Assembly (NCBI RefSeq): GCF_024105665.1
Contig: NZ_JAAAMK010000014.1
Location: forward strand, 1-64,000
Origin: Aliihoeflea aestuarii
GTDB taxonomy: Bacteria; Pseudomonadota; Alphaproteobacteria; Rhizobiales; Rhizobiaceae
Direction of reading: 5' to 3'
Length of the DNA stretch: 64,000 bases
The notes under the pieces: model-generated
The model's input: the letters and a program-made list of their open reading frames with translations, nothing else
What the model was told of the DNA's origin: nothing
Database searches by the model: none
Program-made: the position numbers and the translations under genes
Part shown: positions 37,246 through 45,404 of the stretch, one piece after another
Position numbering within the stretch: position 1 is the stretch's first letter
How the letters are laid out: each line of letters opens with the position of its first letter

Positions 37246-37825
37246 CGGCGCACCGCCTTTCTGGTCACCGCATTTCAATCCGCAGGCCATTATTCTGTCT
37301 CCGGTCGAGCAGAACGATCCGGATGGCGGGCGGCTTGTCGCTCTCGCACATCTCGATGGCCTGATCCTGCGCCGCGCACCGGATGGCTGGCACGCAATCT
37401 GGCGTGTCGGTGGGATGGAGCATCAATTCTGGCTGCCACAGGGCGCAATCGATGCAGCAGCTTTCTATGCTGCAATCCTGCCCATGGACGAGTTCATGGA
37501 ATTACGCGCCCACGCGGCCCGCCGCCTCTGGAGGTGCCTGACAGGCCGCTCTCCGGGGCCGGATATTCGCGCCATGCCAGCGCAGCTTCGGCAATGGCAC
37601 CTTCTGTCGCTGCGGGCGCTGGACGCACGGCTGCACGGCGAAAGCTATCGCGCCGTTGCCGAAGTCCTGCTCGGCTTCCGTGGCGACAAGGAAGATTTCG
37701 AGACTGATCCGCGCAAGAACAAGGCACGTCGTCTTGTTGCCCACGGCATCAGGATGATGCGCGGAGGCTATCGGCTGCTTTTGCATTATCCAGTCAAGCC
37801 GATTCCACGATCAAAAGGCGACTGA
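37136..37825 (+). CDS. DUF2285-domain protein
   Basis: The C-terminal two thirds carries the DUF2285 core (HLLSLRALDARLHGESYRAV, then DPRKNKARRLVAHGIRMM and GGYRLLLHYP), thought to be a DNA-binding, regulator-like domain. The start is uncertain: the ATG at 37136 lies inside the preceding gene and its first 20 codons look like out-of-frame sequence. Homology really begins around codon 26. Together with the preceding gene it would make one normal DUF6499-DUF2285 protein. Confidence 0.75.
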   Translation: MTSRDSRRGENPREKRLTPLLPAGGCDFAHDPDAQPDGAPPFWSPHFNPQAIILSPVEQNDPDGGRLVALAHLDGLILRRAPDGWHAIWRVGGMEHQFWLPQGAIDAAAFYAAILPMDEFMELRAHAARRLWRCLTGRSPGPDIRAMPAQLRQWHLLSLRALDARLHGESYRAVAEVLLGFRGDKEDFETDPRKNKARRLVAHGIRMMRGGYRLLLHYPVKPIPRSKGD

Positions 37826-37832
37826 GGCAATC

Positions 37833-38129
37833 TCACCGATTCCTGTTTGCCGCAGCCTGTTCCAGTATTTGCCTGTAACCTTCCCGCGACAGCCATTGAG
37901 CGCGTTCCAGATGGCTCTGCCAGCATCGCCGGGTGCGCATCTCATCTGATGCCGGATCGCGGTGCAGAACAATTCGCGCCACTTCCTTCCAGTCGGCTTC
38001 CTCGGACTTGGCGTCCAGAAGGCGCAGATAGGTCACAAAGTGCTGCTCGTCATAGGCGGTGATGACATGGCCGGATGGAGCCAGATCATCCACATGGGGG
38101 TCAAGTGCGACGGGCGCTTTCACGGTCAT
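37833..38129 (-). CDS. DUF2285-like small DNA-binding protein
   Basis: This 98-residue protein contains APSGHVITAYDEQHFVTYLR, LLDAKSEEADWKEVARIVLH and a C-terminal AQWLSREGYRQIL. These match the short plasmid/ICE proteins annotated as DUF2285 or DNA-binding. It is the only intact core gene here on the minus strand and converges on the DUF2285 gene. It points away from the HTH-repA operon with the structured region between them, so it may regulate that operon; this is inferred from position. Confidence 0.78.
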   Translation of the reverse strand: MTVKAPVALDPHVDDLAPSGHVITAYDEQHFVTYLRLLDAKSEEADWKEVARIVLHRDPASDEMRTRRCWQSHLERAQWLSREGYRQILEQAAANRNR

Positions 38130-38194
38130 TCCCCTTCTTTCAGAAGAGTTTCTGCGGTTCGCCCCCGCAATAAAACTCTCTGACTCCTGGTGAT

Positions 38195-38340
38195 CGGGGA
38201 GTTAGTAACCGTGTTGAACGGCCCCATGGCCTTTAGCTGGAAAGCCTGTTGCATACGCCACAGGCTCCCCGACCATAGGGTCAAGGAGTGTGGTGCCGTC
38301 ACGGCCGACACCAACCGTCAACAGGGGTTACTAAGCCCCG
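38195..38340. ncRNA. Candidate structured RNA (strand unknown)
   Basis: A long closing stem pairs CGGGG (38195-38199) and TTAGTAACC (38202-38210) with GGTTACTAA (38326-38334) and CCCCG (38336-38340). Inside it four hairpins follow one another: GGCC/GGCC at 38220-38231, GCCTGT/ACAGGC at 38244-38265, GACC/GGTC at 38271-38282, and GGTG-CCG/CGG-CACC at 38292-38312. This closed multibranch layout in a 460-bp gene-free gap is unlikely by chance. I do not recognise it as a known RNA family. It lies upstream of the HTH-repA operon. Confidence 0.5.
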
Positions 38341-38590
38341 GAGCAGTGCGTCTGCCCCATCTGCATTCATAGCCGAACTGCGCGCGGATGTCTTGAGCGA
38401 ATCCGCATCGGGCTCACTGAGTTGCTGAAATCTCACGTCTTTTCGCGCTGACATAGCCCCTTTCGGGGGTGCCGTCTGCGTATGTACGCAAATGCGGCAC
38501 GCTACACGCCGCCGATCACTTCCCATGGTTCGCCATAGCGCGCCGCCGTCTCCGGCAGCCGCATCAACCTGACGAACCGGAGGTGATCTC

Positions 38591-38863
38591 ATGGCCGAGC
38601 GCCGAAACGCGGACCTGCCACCGCGCATGCTGCGTACTCAGGAAGCTGCACGTTTCCTTGGCATTTCTCTTCGCACGCTGGAAAAACACCGGACCTACGG
38701 GACCGGCCCGACCTATCGCAAAATCGGTGGCCGGGTTCTCTACACGGTCGAGGATCTTCAGGCCTGGGCCGACATCGGCGCACGCAAATCCACCAGTGAC
38801 AAGGACGTCGGCACGGTCTTTCCGGCTCGCCCCCTGACGCCTGAAGAGCGGAGCAAGCTCTGA
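38591..38863 (+). CDS. AlpA/excisionase-type helix-turn-helix protein
   Basis: This 90-residue protein has a MerR-type DNA-binding fold: MLRTQEAARFLGISLRTLEK followed by GPTYRKIGGRVLYTVEDLQAW. The fold is shared by excisionases, AlpA activators and plasmid replication regulators. A GGAGG site lies before the ATG. Its stop touches the repA start, so it probably regulates replication or excision together with RepA. Confidence 0.87.
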   Translation: MAERRNADLPPRMLRTQEAARFLGISLRTLEKHRTYGTGPTYRKIGGRVLYTVEDLQAWADIGARKSTSDKDVGTVFPARPLTPEERSKL

Positions 38864-39955
38864 ATGCGGCGCGTCGATCACCCTGACGCCCTGCGACGAG
38901 AAGGCGGTAGCGAGCGCAGCCACCTCGATCCCTTCGTGGTCGCAACCGGCGATGCCAGTCCGCGCGACCAGCGCGATCTGATGGAGCGGCCTTTCTTCTC
39001 GCTGGCGAAGACGCCGCGCACGAAGCCCATCCTCTACAAGACCGCCGATGTCGAGGTGCAGGTGTTCGGGATGCCCGAACATGGCATGGCGACGATCTGG
39101 GATGCGGATGTGCTGATCTGGGCTGCAAGCCAGATCGTTGCCGCCGAAAACAACGGCATCAAGACATCCCGCTTCTTCCGCTTCACGCCCTATCATCTGC
39201 TGCGCGCCATCGGCCGCGACACCGGAAACCGCCAATATCTGCTGCTGAAGGCAGCGCTTGCCCGGCTGCAATCCACGGTCGTCGCCACGACGATCCGTAA
39301 CGGCAAGCATTGGCGCCGCCGCCAGTTCTCCTGGATCAACGAATGGGAAGAGATGACCACGCGCGACGGTCGCGTTGAGGGCATGGAGTTTGTCCTGCCC
39401 GAGTGGTTCTACAACAGTGTCCTTGACCGTTCGCTGGTCCTGACCATCGACCCGGATTATTTCCGGCTGACCGGTGGTATCGAGCGCTGGCTCTACCGTG
39501 TTGCCCGCAAACACGCCGGACATCAGCCGCATGGTTGGCTGTTCGAGGTTGCGCACCTTTACCAGAAATCCGGCAGCATGGCCCGACCATCGGACTTTGC
39601 ACTGGACTTGCGCCGCATTGCTGCCCGCCAGCCGCTGCCCGGCTACCAGCTTAAGATCCTGCGCGAGGATCGCCGCGAACTGCTGCGAATCCGCCCTGAA
39701 AATCTATCCACAGTGCCTGTGGATAACATTGTGGATGCCGTCGGTACATCAGGCGCAAAGGGTATCGGTACATCAGGCGCAGCACTATCGGCACATCAGG
39801 CGCACCAGCCCCAGTTAAGCCTCTGGAACGAAAAGAAGAATCCGACTGCTAACTTAGAATCTAACATAGAATCTAACTTTTCTTCTTTGACGCGCGCGCA
39901 TGAAAGGCACGGTGCCAGTGCCACTTCCCGCCGACCTGGGCGGGGTACGCCATGA
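38864..39955 (+). CDS. repA: RepA-like replication initiator
   Basis: This 363-residue protein belongs to the plasmid replication initiator family (RPA). It has the N-terminal MERPFFSLAKTPRTKPI, the central FFRFTPYHLLRAIGRDTG winged-helix region and LTGGIERWLYRVARKHAG. It would open and replicate the excised circle. An ATG at residue 40 (MERPFF) is a possible alternative start. The C-terminal 90 residues are low complexity because the DNA there doubles as a set of origin-like repeats (39704-39878). Its stop overlaps the parA start. Confidence 0.9.
   Translation: MRRVDHPDALRREGGSERSHLDPFVVATGDASPRDQRDLMERPFFSLAKTPRTKPILYKTADVEVQVFGMPEHGMATIWDADVLIWAASQIVAAENNGIKTSRFFRFTPYHLLRAIGRDTGNRQYLLLKAALARLQSTVVATTIRNGKHWRRRQFSWINEWEEMTTRDGRVEGMEFVLPEWFYNSVLDRSLVLTIDPDYFRLTGGIERWLYRVARKHAGHQPHGWLFEVAHLYQKSGSMARPSDFALDLRRIAARQPLPGYQLKILREDRRELLRIRPENLSTVPVDNIVDAVGTSGAKGIGTSGAALSAHQAHQPQLSLWNEKKNPTANLESNIESNFSSLTRAHERHGASATSRRPGRGTP
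39704..39878 (+). other. Candidate replication origin (oriV) inside the 3' end of repA
   Basis: Two inverted DnaA boxes lie at 39704-39712 (CTATCCACA, one mismatch) and 39718-39726 (TGTGGATAA, exact). Three 17-bp iterons follow at 39741-39757, 39765-39781 and 39788-39804, the first two reading TCGGTACATCAGGCGCA and the third differing at one base. AT-rich 11-bp repeats TAGAATCTAAC lie at 39855-39865 and 39867-39877. DnaA boxes, iterons and an AT-rich region are the parts of iteron-type origins. Confidence 0.75.
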
Positions 39956-40605
39956 TCGTCGCGCTCCTCAATCAGAAAGGCGGCGTGGGCAAGACCACGC
40001 TGGCGCTGCATCTCGCCGGAGCCTGGGCTGCGCAAGGCAAGCGCGTCATCCTGATTGATGCCGACCCGCAAGGCTCCGCACTCGACTGGTTGCAGCGGCG
40101 CAGCCATGAAGGGCTGCCAAGGCTGTTCACTGTCATCGGCCTTGCCCGCGATACGCTGCACAGGGAAGCGCCGGAGCTGGCGCGTGACGCCGATCATGTC
40201 GTCATTGATGGTCCGCCCCGTGTCACTGGCCTGATGCGCTCAGCGCTGCTTGCAGCCGATCTGGTGCTGATCCCGGTGCAGCCATCACCTTTCGACGGCT
40301 GGGCCTCGGCCGAGATGCTGGCGCTTCTGAACGAAGCCCGCATCTATCGACCGGAGCTGGCCGCCCGTTTTCTGCTGAACCGATGCAGTGCGCGCACCGT
40401 CATCGCCCGCGAAACGGCCGAGACACTGGCGGACCATGATCCACCTTTGCTGGCCACGACGGTCGGCCAGCGTGTCGCCTTCGCCGAAGCCGCGCAGACC
40501 GGACGGCTGGTCTCGGAGACCGATGGCGGCGAACGGGCCGCACAGGAGGTCACAGCACTGGTGACCGAGATCGATGGCCTCGGTGTCGGGAGGATCGTGT
40601 CATGA
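39952..40605 (+). CDS. parA: ParA-family partition ATPase
   Basis: This 217-residue protein starts MIVALLNQKGGVGKTTLALH with the deviant Walker A motif (KGGVGKTT, residues 9-16), then the Walker B-like LIDADPQGSALDW and VVIDGPPR. It is the short ParA type without an N-terminal DNA-binding domain. It should position replicated circles with a partner, either the RHH-like protein immediately downstream or the distant ParB. ATGA overlaps join it to repA and to the next gene. Confidence 0.94.
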   Translation: MIVALLNQKGGVGKTTLALHLAGAWAAQGKRVILIDADPQGSALDWLQRRSHEGLPRLFTVIGLARDTLHREAPELARDADHVVIDGPPRVTGLMRSALLAADLVLIPVQPSPFDGWASAEMLALLNEARIYRPELAARFLLNRCSARTVIARETAETLADHDPPLLATTVGQRVAFAEAAQTGRLVSETDGGERAAQEVTALVTEIDGLGVGRIVS

Positions 40606-40856
40606 CGCGTCCGCCCGTCAAATCCGGCTTCGCATCGCGTCCGGGCAATCCCGATAGCTGGGTCAGAGCCGCCGATGCGCCGGCAACCGGCAAGACGGCT
40701 ACGGAGGCGTTCACCGCGCGCCTGACCATCGACATCACGCCCGAACTGCGCGGGCGCATCAAGGTTGCCGCTTTCCGGCGTGGCGTCACCGTCGCCGTGA
40801 TGCTGCGCGATCTGCTGGTCCGCGAGTTTCCACCCACCGAAGGAGATCAGCCATGA
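40602..40856 (+). CDS. Ribbon-helix-helix-like ParA partner
   Basis: This 84-residue protein ends with FTARLTIDITPELRGRIKVA followed by AFRRGVTVAVMLRDLLVREF, a strand-helix-helix pattern of ribbon-helix-helix DNA-binding proteins. Its gene overlaps parA by ATGA and DUF2840 by ATGA. It is a plausible centromere-binding partner of ParA. Confidence 0.78.
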   Translation: MTRPPVKSGFASRPGNPDSWVRAADAPATGKTATEAFTARLTIDITPELRGRIKVAAFRRGVTVAVMLRDLLVREFPPTEGDQP

Positions 40857-41371
40857 CCGGCAAAACCGTGCGCGCTGCGCATGAACATCCGCAGGCGGAC
40901 GGGCCTGCGCCGTTCACCACATTGGTCGAACTGACCTTCCAGAAGAAGAAGGTCGAGCGCTGGATCAGGTTCGGCCGCAAGAGCTTTGAGCAGATCATCG
41001 ACCGCCGCCGCAGTCTGATCGGTTTTGCGCCCGAAAGCATCTTCGCCTTCGTCCGCTGGGCCTCCAACGATTACGGCACCATCGTTTCGCGGCTCGACAT
41101 CCTGCGCGCTGTCGGGCGTGGCGAACCGTACCAGACCGTGCCCTTCGTTCGCCCTGGCGGTGAGATCTTGCTGCGTATCGACGGCTGGCGACAAGTCCAG
41201 CGGGTGCTGGCCCTGATCGATGCGGTGGACGCGCTTGGTGTCAATCCGGCGGATGTTGCGCCGGAGCATTGGCGGCACGTCCACAACCGTTTGAGTGCCG
41301 GTCAGGAACCCAATCCCTACACCCCGGAGCGCCATGCAGCATGGGTCAGCCGCCGGAGGATCGCGCCATGA
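40853..41371 (+). CDS. DUF2840-family protein
   Basis: This 172-residue protein contains TTLVELTFQKKKVERWIRFG, IFAFVRWASNDYGTIVSRLD and a C-terminal NPYTPERHAAW, the DUF2840 signature. The family is found only beside ParA and TraF on ICEs and plasmids of this type, with unknown function. It overlaps traF by ATGA. Confidence 0.88.
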   Translation: MTGKTVRAAHEHPQADGPAPFTTLVELTFQKKKVERWIRFGRKSFEQIIDRRRSLIGFAPESIFAFVRWASNDYGTIVSRLDILRAVGRGEPYQTVPFVRPGGEILLRIDGWRQVQRVLALIDAVDALGVNPADVAPEHWRHVHNRLSAGQEPNPYTPERHAAWVSRRRIAP

Positions 41372-41913
41372 GCCGCCGCCATATCCTCGCTGTGTCCATG
41401 CTGGCCGTCGGCACGCTTGTCGCCACGGCTGTTGCCGATCTGCCAACCCGGCTGATCTGGAATGCAACCGCCAGCGCGCCCATCGGCTTCTACACGGTTG
41501 CTCCCGCCGGTGCGCTCGAAGTTCCCGAACTGGTCGCCATCATGCCGCCCGAACCGCTCGCCGACTTTATGGTCGAGCGTGGCTATGTCGGGCGCGACGT
41601 CCCGCTGCTGAAGCGCGTCCTCGGCCTGCCGGGACAGCGCGTCTGCCGCAACGGCATGACCATTACCGTCGATCATGTCGAGATGGGGGACGCGCTGGAG
41701 CGCGACCGCATGGGCCGCGATCTGCCGGTCTGGCAGGGCTGCCGCATTATCGGCGACGGTGAACTCTTCCTCATGAATTGGGACATCCGGGACAGCCTCG
41801 ATGGCCGTTACTTCGGACCTGTTCCCGCCAGTTCCGTCATCGGCCGGGCGCTGCCGCTCTGGACCGATGGGGAAGGTGATGGCCGCTACGAATGGCGGGC
41901 GGCCACGCATTGA
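41368..41913 (+). CDS. traF: TraF, conjugative S26 peptidase
   Basis: This 181-residue protein has an N-terminal membrane anchor and the signal-peptidase-type catalytic pair: Ser36 in NATASAPIGFYTV and Lys82 in VPLLKRVLGLPGQRV. A late GDGELFLMNWDIRDSLDGRY gives the final family box. TraF of RP4/Tn4371 systems matures and cyclises the pilin TrbC. It probably acts at the inner membrane on the trbC product at 53547. Confidence 0.93.
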   Translation: MSRRHILAVSMLAVGTLVATAVADLPTRLIWNATASAPIGFYTVAPAGALEVPELVAIMPPEPLADFMVERGYVGRDVPLLKRVLGLPGQRVCRNGMTITVDHVEMGDALERDRMGRDLPVWQGCRIIGDGELFLMNWDIRDSLDGRYFGPVPASSVIGRALPLWTDGEGDGRYEWRAATH

Positions 41914-41948
41914 ACCCACGCCGAAACCTCGACGACAGGAGATTTTTC

Positions 41949-42284
41949 ATGCCACAGATCGGATTGTTCACGCGCGATGAAACGGGCTTTTCCGGGCGCG
42001 TTCACACGCTCACGCTCTTCCGTGAGCTTACCATCATGCCAGCCGAGCATTCGGACGCCGAAAACGCGCCGGACTACCGTGTCCATCACGGAGCTGATGA
42101 CGGCCCCGAGGTCGGCGCTGCATGGAAACGCACCGGCGAAAAGGCTGGCGAATATCTCTCGGTGCTGCTCGACGATCCCGCCTTGCCGCAGCCGATCCGC
42201 GCCAACCTGTTCCGCGACGACGATGCAGGCTCGTCATGGTCGCTGCACTGGAGCCGCCCGCGGCCCCGCGAAGATCGGGACTGA
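41949..42284 (+). CDS. DUF736-family protein (second copy)
   Basis: This 111-residue protein begins MPQIGLFTRDETGFSGRVHT. It shares EVGAAWKRTGEKAGEYLSVL and QPIRANLF with the family, but is clearly diverged from the copy at 36195. It follows an AGGAG site. Function is unknown. Confidence 0.88.
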   Translation: MPQIGLFTRDETGFSGRVHTLTLFRELTIMPAEHSDAENAPDYRVHHGADDGPEVGAAWKRTGEKAGEYLSVLLDDPALPQPIRANLFRDDDAGSSWSLHWSRPRPREDRD

Positions 42285-42288
42285 GATC

Positions 42289-42999
42289 ATGCGATCCCGC
42301 GCCCTTCTTCTCTTCACGGCCCTTCTGTCGGCTGGCAGCGGATTGACGCCAGCGCTTGCGCAGGTCACGCAGCAACCCGCGCCTGTCACTGCGCATCCCC
42401 ATGCTGCTTTCATTGCCGAGGCGTCACAGCGTTTCGGCATTCCAGAGCACTGGATTCGGGCCGTGCTGCGTGTGGAAAGCGCGGGCGATGTGCGCGCCAT
42501 CTCATCGGCGGGTGCAATGGGACTGATGCAGGTCATGCCCGATACCTGGGCGGGCCTGCGCAGCCGCCATGGCCTCGGACGCGATCCTTACGATCCGCGC
42601 GACAACATCCTAGCAGGTACGGCGTATCTGCGCGAGATGTGGGACCGGTATGGCAATGTCGCGGCCATGCTTGCCGCCTACAATGCCGGTCCCGGTCGCT
42701 ATGATGAGCATCTGGCGACAGGTCGCACTTTGCCCGCAGAAACACGCGCCTATGTCGCCACGCTCGCACCTGTTCTTGGGCTTGCGACTGCGCCTGATGT
42801 GCCGACGATCGTGCCGCCGCCACCGCCAGATTGGCGCGAAGCTCCGCTTTTCGTGGCGCAATCCAGCGGCAATTCGGTTGCAGCCAATCAGCCGTCGAAC
42901 GACGTCCGCGCAACCGTTCCTATGCGCGTTTCCGTCGATCAGGAGCCGCAGGACGGCGGCATATTCGTGGCCCGTGCGAGCAATGGAGATGCGCCATGA
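42289..42999 (+). CDS. Lytic transglycosylase (VirB1-like)
   Basis: This 236-residue protein has a signal peptide ending LTPALA at about residue 24. The SLT domain follows with catalytic Glu63 in VLRVESAGDVRA, then AGAMGLMQVMPDTWAGLR, AGTAYLREMWDRYGN and AAYNAGPGRYDEH. It should open peptidoglycan for the Trb channel. The C-terminal tail is Pro-rich and disordered. Its stop overlaps the ATG of the next small gene. Confidence 0.93.
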   Translation: MRSRALLLFTALLSAGSGLTPALAQVTQQPAPVTAHPHAAFIAEASQRFGIPEHWIRAVLRVESAGDVRAISSAGAMGLMQVMPDTWAGLRSRHGLGRDPYDPRDNILAGTAYLREMWDRYGNVAAMLAAYNAGPGRYDEHLATGRTLPAETRAYVATLAPVLGLATAPDVPTIVPPPPPDWREAPLFVAQSSGNSVAANQPSNDVRATVPMRVSVDQEPQDGGIFVARASNGDAP

Positions 43000-43316
43000 C
43001 CATGACGTCTCCACGCGCTTTCGGTCCGCTTCCGGTGTGCAGTCAGGCAAGGGGTCGCCTGGCTGCATTCCCGGCAGGAAGGGCAAAAAGGGCAGGGAAG
43101 GCGGAGGGCAAGATAAAGGAACATGGCACCATGTCGGGCCAGTTCTGGAAATTATTGTTGTCTGCACACTGGTTAGGGGAGCCGCGAGCGGCACCCTGTT
43201 TTTGGACCCCGCGTGCCGCGATCTTGCGCAAAGCCTTGGCTTTGCTGGGTTTTGACTGGCACCATGGCCGCCGAACGCCTGATTTTCTTGGATTTTGGCC
43301 GAAGGCGCGTCCATGA
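42996..43316 (+). CDS. Hypothetical basic protein before the relaxase
   Basis: This 106-residue frame (MTMTSPRAFGPLPVCSQARG at the start) is Arg/Lys-rich with a tryptophan cluster in the middle. I recognise no domain. It is joined by ATGA overlaps to both the transglycosylase stop and the relaxase start, which supports a translated coupling gene. It could be a relaxosome helper, but low complexity makes a chance frame possible. Confidence 0.5.
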   Translation: MTMTSPRAFGPLPVCSQARGRLAAFPAGRAKRAGKAEGKIKEHGTMSGQFWKLLLSAHWLGEPRAAPCFWTPRAAILRKALALLGFDWHHGRRTPDFLGFWPKARP

Positions 43317-45376
43317 GCGCCGACGACGAAAACTGCTTCCGCCCGAAGCCCGGCCGCATCCGATCCGACACGCCGAAGGCGGGCAGGACCAGGAGCTTTC
43401 TCACCCAGGCCAAGAAGCTCGCCCGGCAGCATCAAACCGCCAATCCCAAATACGCGCCGCGCCTTGAATCCCGCACGGCCGCGAAGCCTGCCGCGAAGGG
43501 CGGCAAGGGTTCTCGTTCGGCCAAGGGGCCGGGCGTCCGGCGCGGTCGCGGCGCGGCCTTCGTTCGCGCCCGAACCCTGTCGGGCGGCTGGCGTCACAGC
43601 GCACCGGGGATGCGCCGCGTTGTCGTCAAGACCCGCTACGTCAAGGACGCCGGCAGGAACGGTAGATCGGCTGCCCATCTTCGCTACATCCAGCGCGACG
43701 GCACATCGCGCGACGGTGAGCGCGGTCAGCTCTATTCGGCGACCGAGGACCGCGCCGATGGCGATGCCTTCGTCGAGCGCGGCAAGGAGGATCGCCACCA
43801 GTTCCGGTTCATCGTCTCGCCGGAGGATGGCGCCGACCTCATGGACCTGACAGCGCACACGCGCGACCTCATGAGCCAGATCGAAGCCGACCTTGGCACG
43901 AAACTCGATTGGGTGGCGGTCAACCACCACAACACCGGCCATCCCCATGTGCATGTCATCGTCCGCGGCAAGGACGATCTCAGCGAGAACCTTGTCATCA
44001 ATGGCGACTATCTCGCCAACGGCATCCGCGAACGCGCCAGCGAGTTGACCACGCTGGAGCTTGGCCCCGTGACCGAGATCGAGCAGGCCCGCAAGCTGTC
44101 GGCCGAAATCGACCAGGACCGTTTCACCCGCATCGACCGGGCGATGACCGAGGAAGCCGACGACAGGTTTCTCGACCTGCGCCATGAGCCGGACGAACCG
44201 CGCCGTCAGTTCAACCGGGCGCTACGCCTGCGCCGTCTCGCCAAGCTGGAAATGATGGGGCTGGCGACCGAACACGCGCCGGGCGTTTGGGAGTTGAGCG
44301 AGCGCATGGAGCCGACCCTTCGGGAGATGGGCGAGCGCGGCGACATCATCCGCAACATGCACAAGGCGCTGAACGCCGATGGCATGGAGCGCGATCCCAC
44401 GACCTTCCATATCCATGACGGGCCGCCCGAGACGCCCATCGTCGGGCGCGTCGTGGACAAATACCTGTCCGACGAGTTGGGCGAGAACCTGACCGTCGTG
44501 GTGGATGGGATCGACGGGCGGACGCACCATGTCGCCGGCATCGACCCGGCCCGCTTCGAGGATGCGCGTATCGGCAGCGTCATCGTGATCGGCCCGGCCG
44601 ACATCGCGCAGCGGCCATCCGACCGGACCATTGCGGCCATCGCCGAGGATGGCGTCTATCGGCCGAGCCGTCATCTGGAGCAGGCGAAGTTCGAGGGCCG
44701 TGTTCCGGGCGGCGACTACGACGGCTATGTCGATGCCCATGTGCGCCGGTTGGAGGCATTGCGCCGCGCTGGGATCGTCGAGCGGATCGACGCCGACCAA
44801 TGGCGCATCCCCGACGACTTCGAGAGCCGCGCCGCCGCCTACGACGCCGGCCGCAACCGGCAGACCAGCGTTCGCGTCCTGTCGGCCTTCGACCTTGAAA
44901 AGCAGATCGGCGCGGACGGCGCCACCTGGCTCGACAGGCGGTTGCTATCCGCCGACGCATCGGATCTCGCCCCGGCCGGTTTCGGGCAGCAGGTCCGCGA
45001 AGCGATGGACCAGCGCCGCGAGCATCATATCGAACAGCGCGACGCCACGCGCAGCCGGGACGGTCGAATCTTCTATCGGCGCAATCTTCTCGCCACCTTG
45101 CGCGAGCGGGAAGTTGCCCGCGCCGGCGCGGAGTTGGCCGAGGGCAAGGCGCTGCCGTTTCGAGCCGCCAAGGATGGCGAGAACGTCAGCGGGAAGTTCA
45201 CCGGCACCGTGCAGCTAACCAGCGGCAAGTTCGCCATCGTGGAAAAGAGCCATGAGTTCACCCTTGTTCCGTGGCGGCCCGTCATTGACCGCCAGCTCGG
45301 CCGCGAGGTCATGGGCGTCGTGCAGGGCGGATCGGTATCATGGCAGTTGGGGCGGCAAAGGGGATTGGGAATTTAG
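43313..45376 (+). CDS. rlxS: Relaxase (RlxS/VirD2-like, DUF3363)
   Basis: This 687-residue protein should nick oriT and lead the transferred strand. After a basic linker, the relaxase domain carries the metal-binding histidines in VNHHNTGHPHVHVIVRG (about residues 203-218) and RHQFRFIVSPEDG before it. The C-terminal part is the DUF3363 region (IFYRRNLLATLREREV, ending VQGGSVSWQLGR). It matches relaxases of Tn4371-like ICEs. The tyrosine nucleophile cannot be chosen surely from the sequence. No oriT was identified. Confidence 0.92.
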   Translation: MSADDENCFRPKPGRIRSDTPKAGRTRSFLTQAKKLARQHQTANPKYAPRLESRTAAKPAAKGGKGSRSAKGPGVRRGRGAAFVRARTLSGGWRHSAPGMRRVVVKTRYVKDAGRNGRSAAHLRYIQRDGTSRDGERGQLYSATEDRADGDAFVERGKEDRHQFRFIVSPEDGADLMDLTAHTRDLMSQIEADLGTKLDWVAVNHHNTGHPHVHVIVRGKDDLSENLVINGDYLANGIRERASELTTLELGPVTEIEQARKLSAEIDQDRFTRIDRAMTEEADDRFLDLRHEPDEPRRQFNRALRLRRLAKLEMMGLATEHAPGVWELSERMEPTLREMGERGDIIRNMHKALNADGMERDPTTFHIHDGPPETPIVGRVVDKYLSDELGENLTVVVDGIDGRTHHVAGIDPARFEDARIGSVIVIGPADIAQRPSDRTIAAIAEDGVYRPSRHLEQAKFEGRVPGGDYDGYVDAHVRRLEALRRAGIVERIDADQWRIPDDFESRAAAYDAGRNRQTSVRVLSAFDLEKQIGADGATWLDRRLLSADASDLAPAGFGQQVREAMDQRREHHIEQRDATRSRDGRIFYRRNLLATLREREVARAGAELAEGKALPFRAAKDGENVSGKFTGTVQLTSGKFAIVEKSHEFTLVPWRPVIDRQLGREVMGVVQGGSVSWQLGRQRGLGI

Positions 45377-45404
45377 AGCAGATTCCAAATGCCAAAAGAC
45401 CAGA

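Noticed and set aside
43000..45400. An oriT near the relaxase gene.
   Set aside because: I could not find a convincing nick-site core with flanking inverted repeats, so none is reported.
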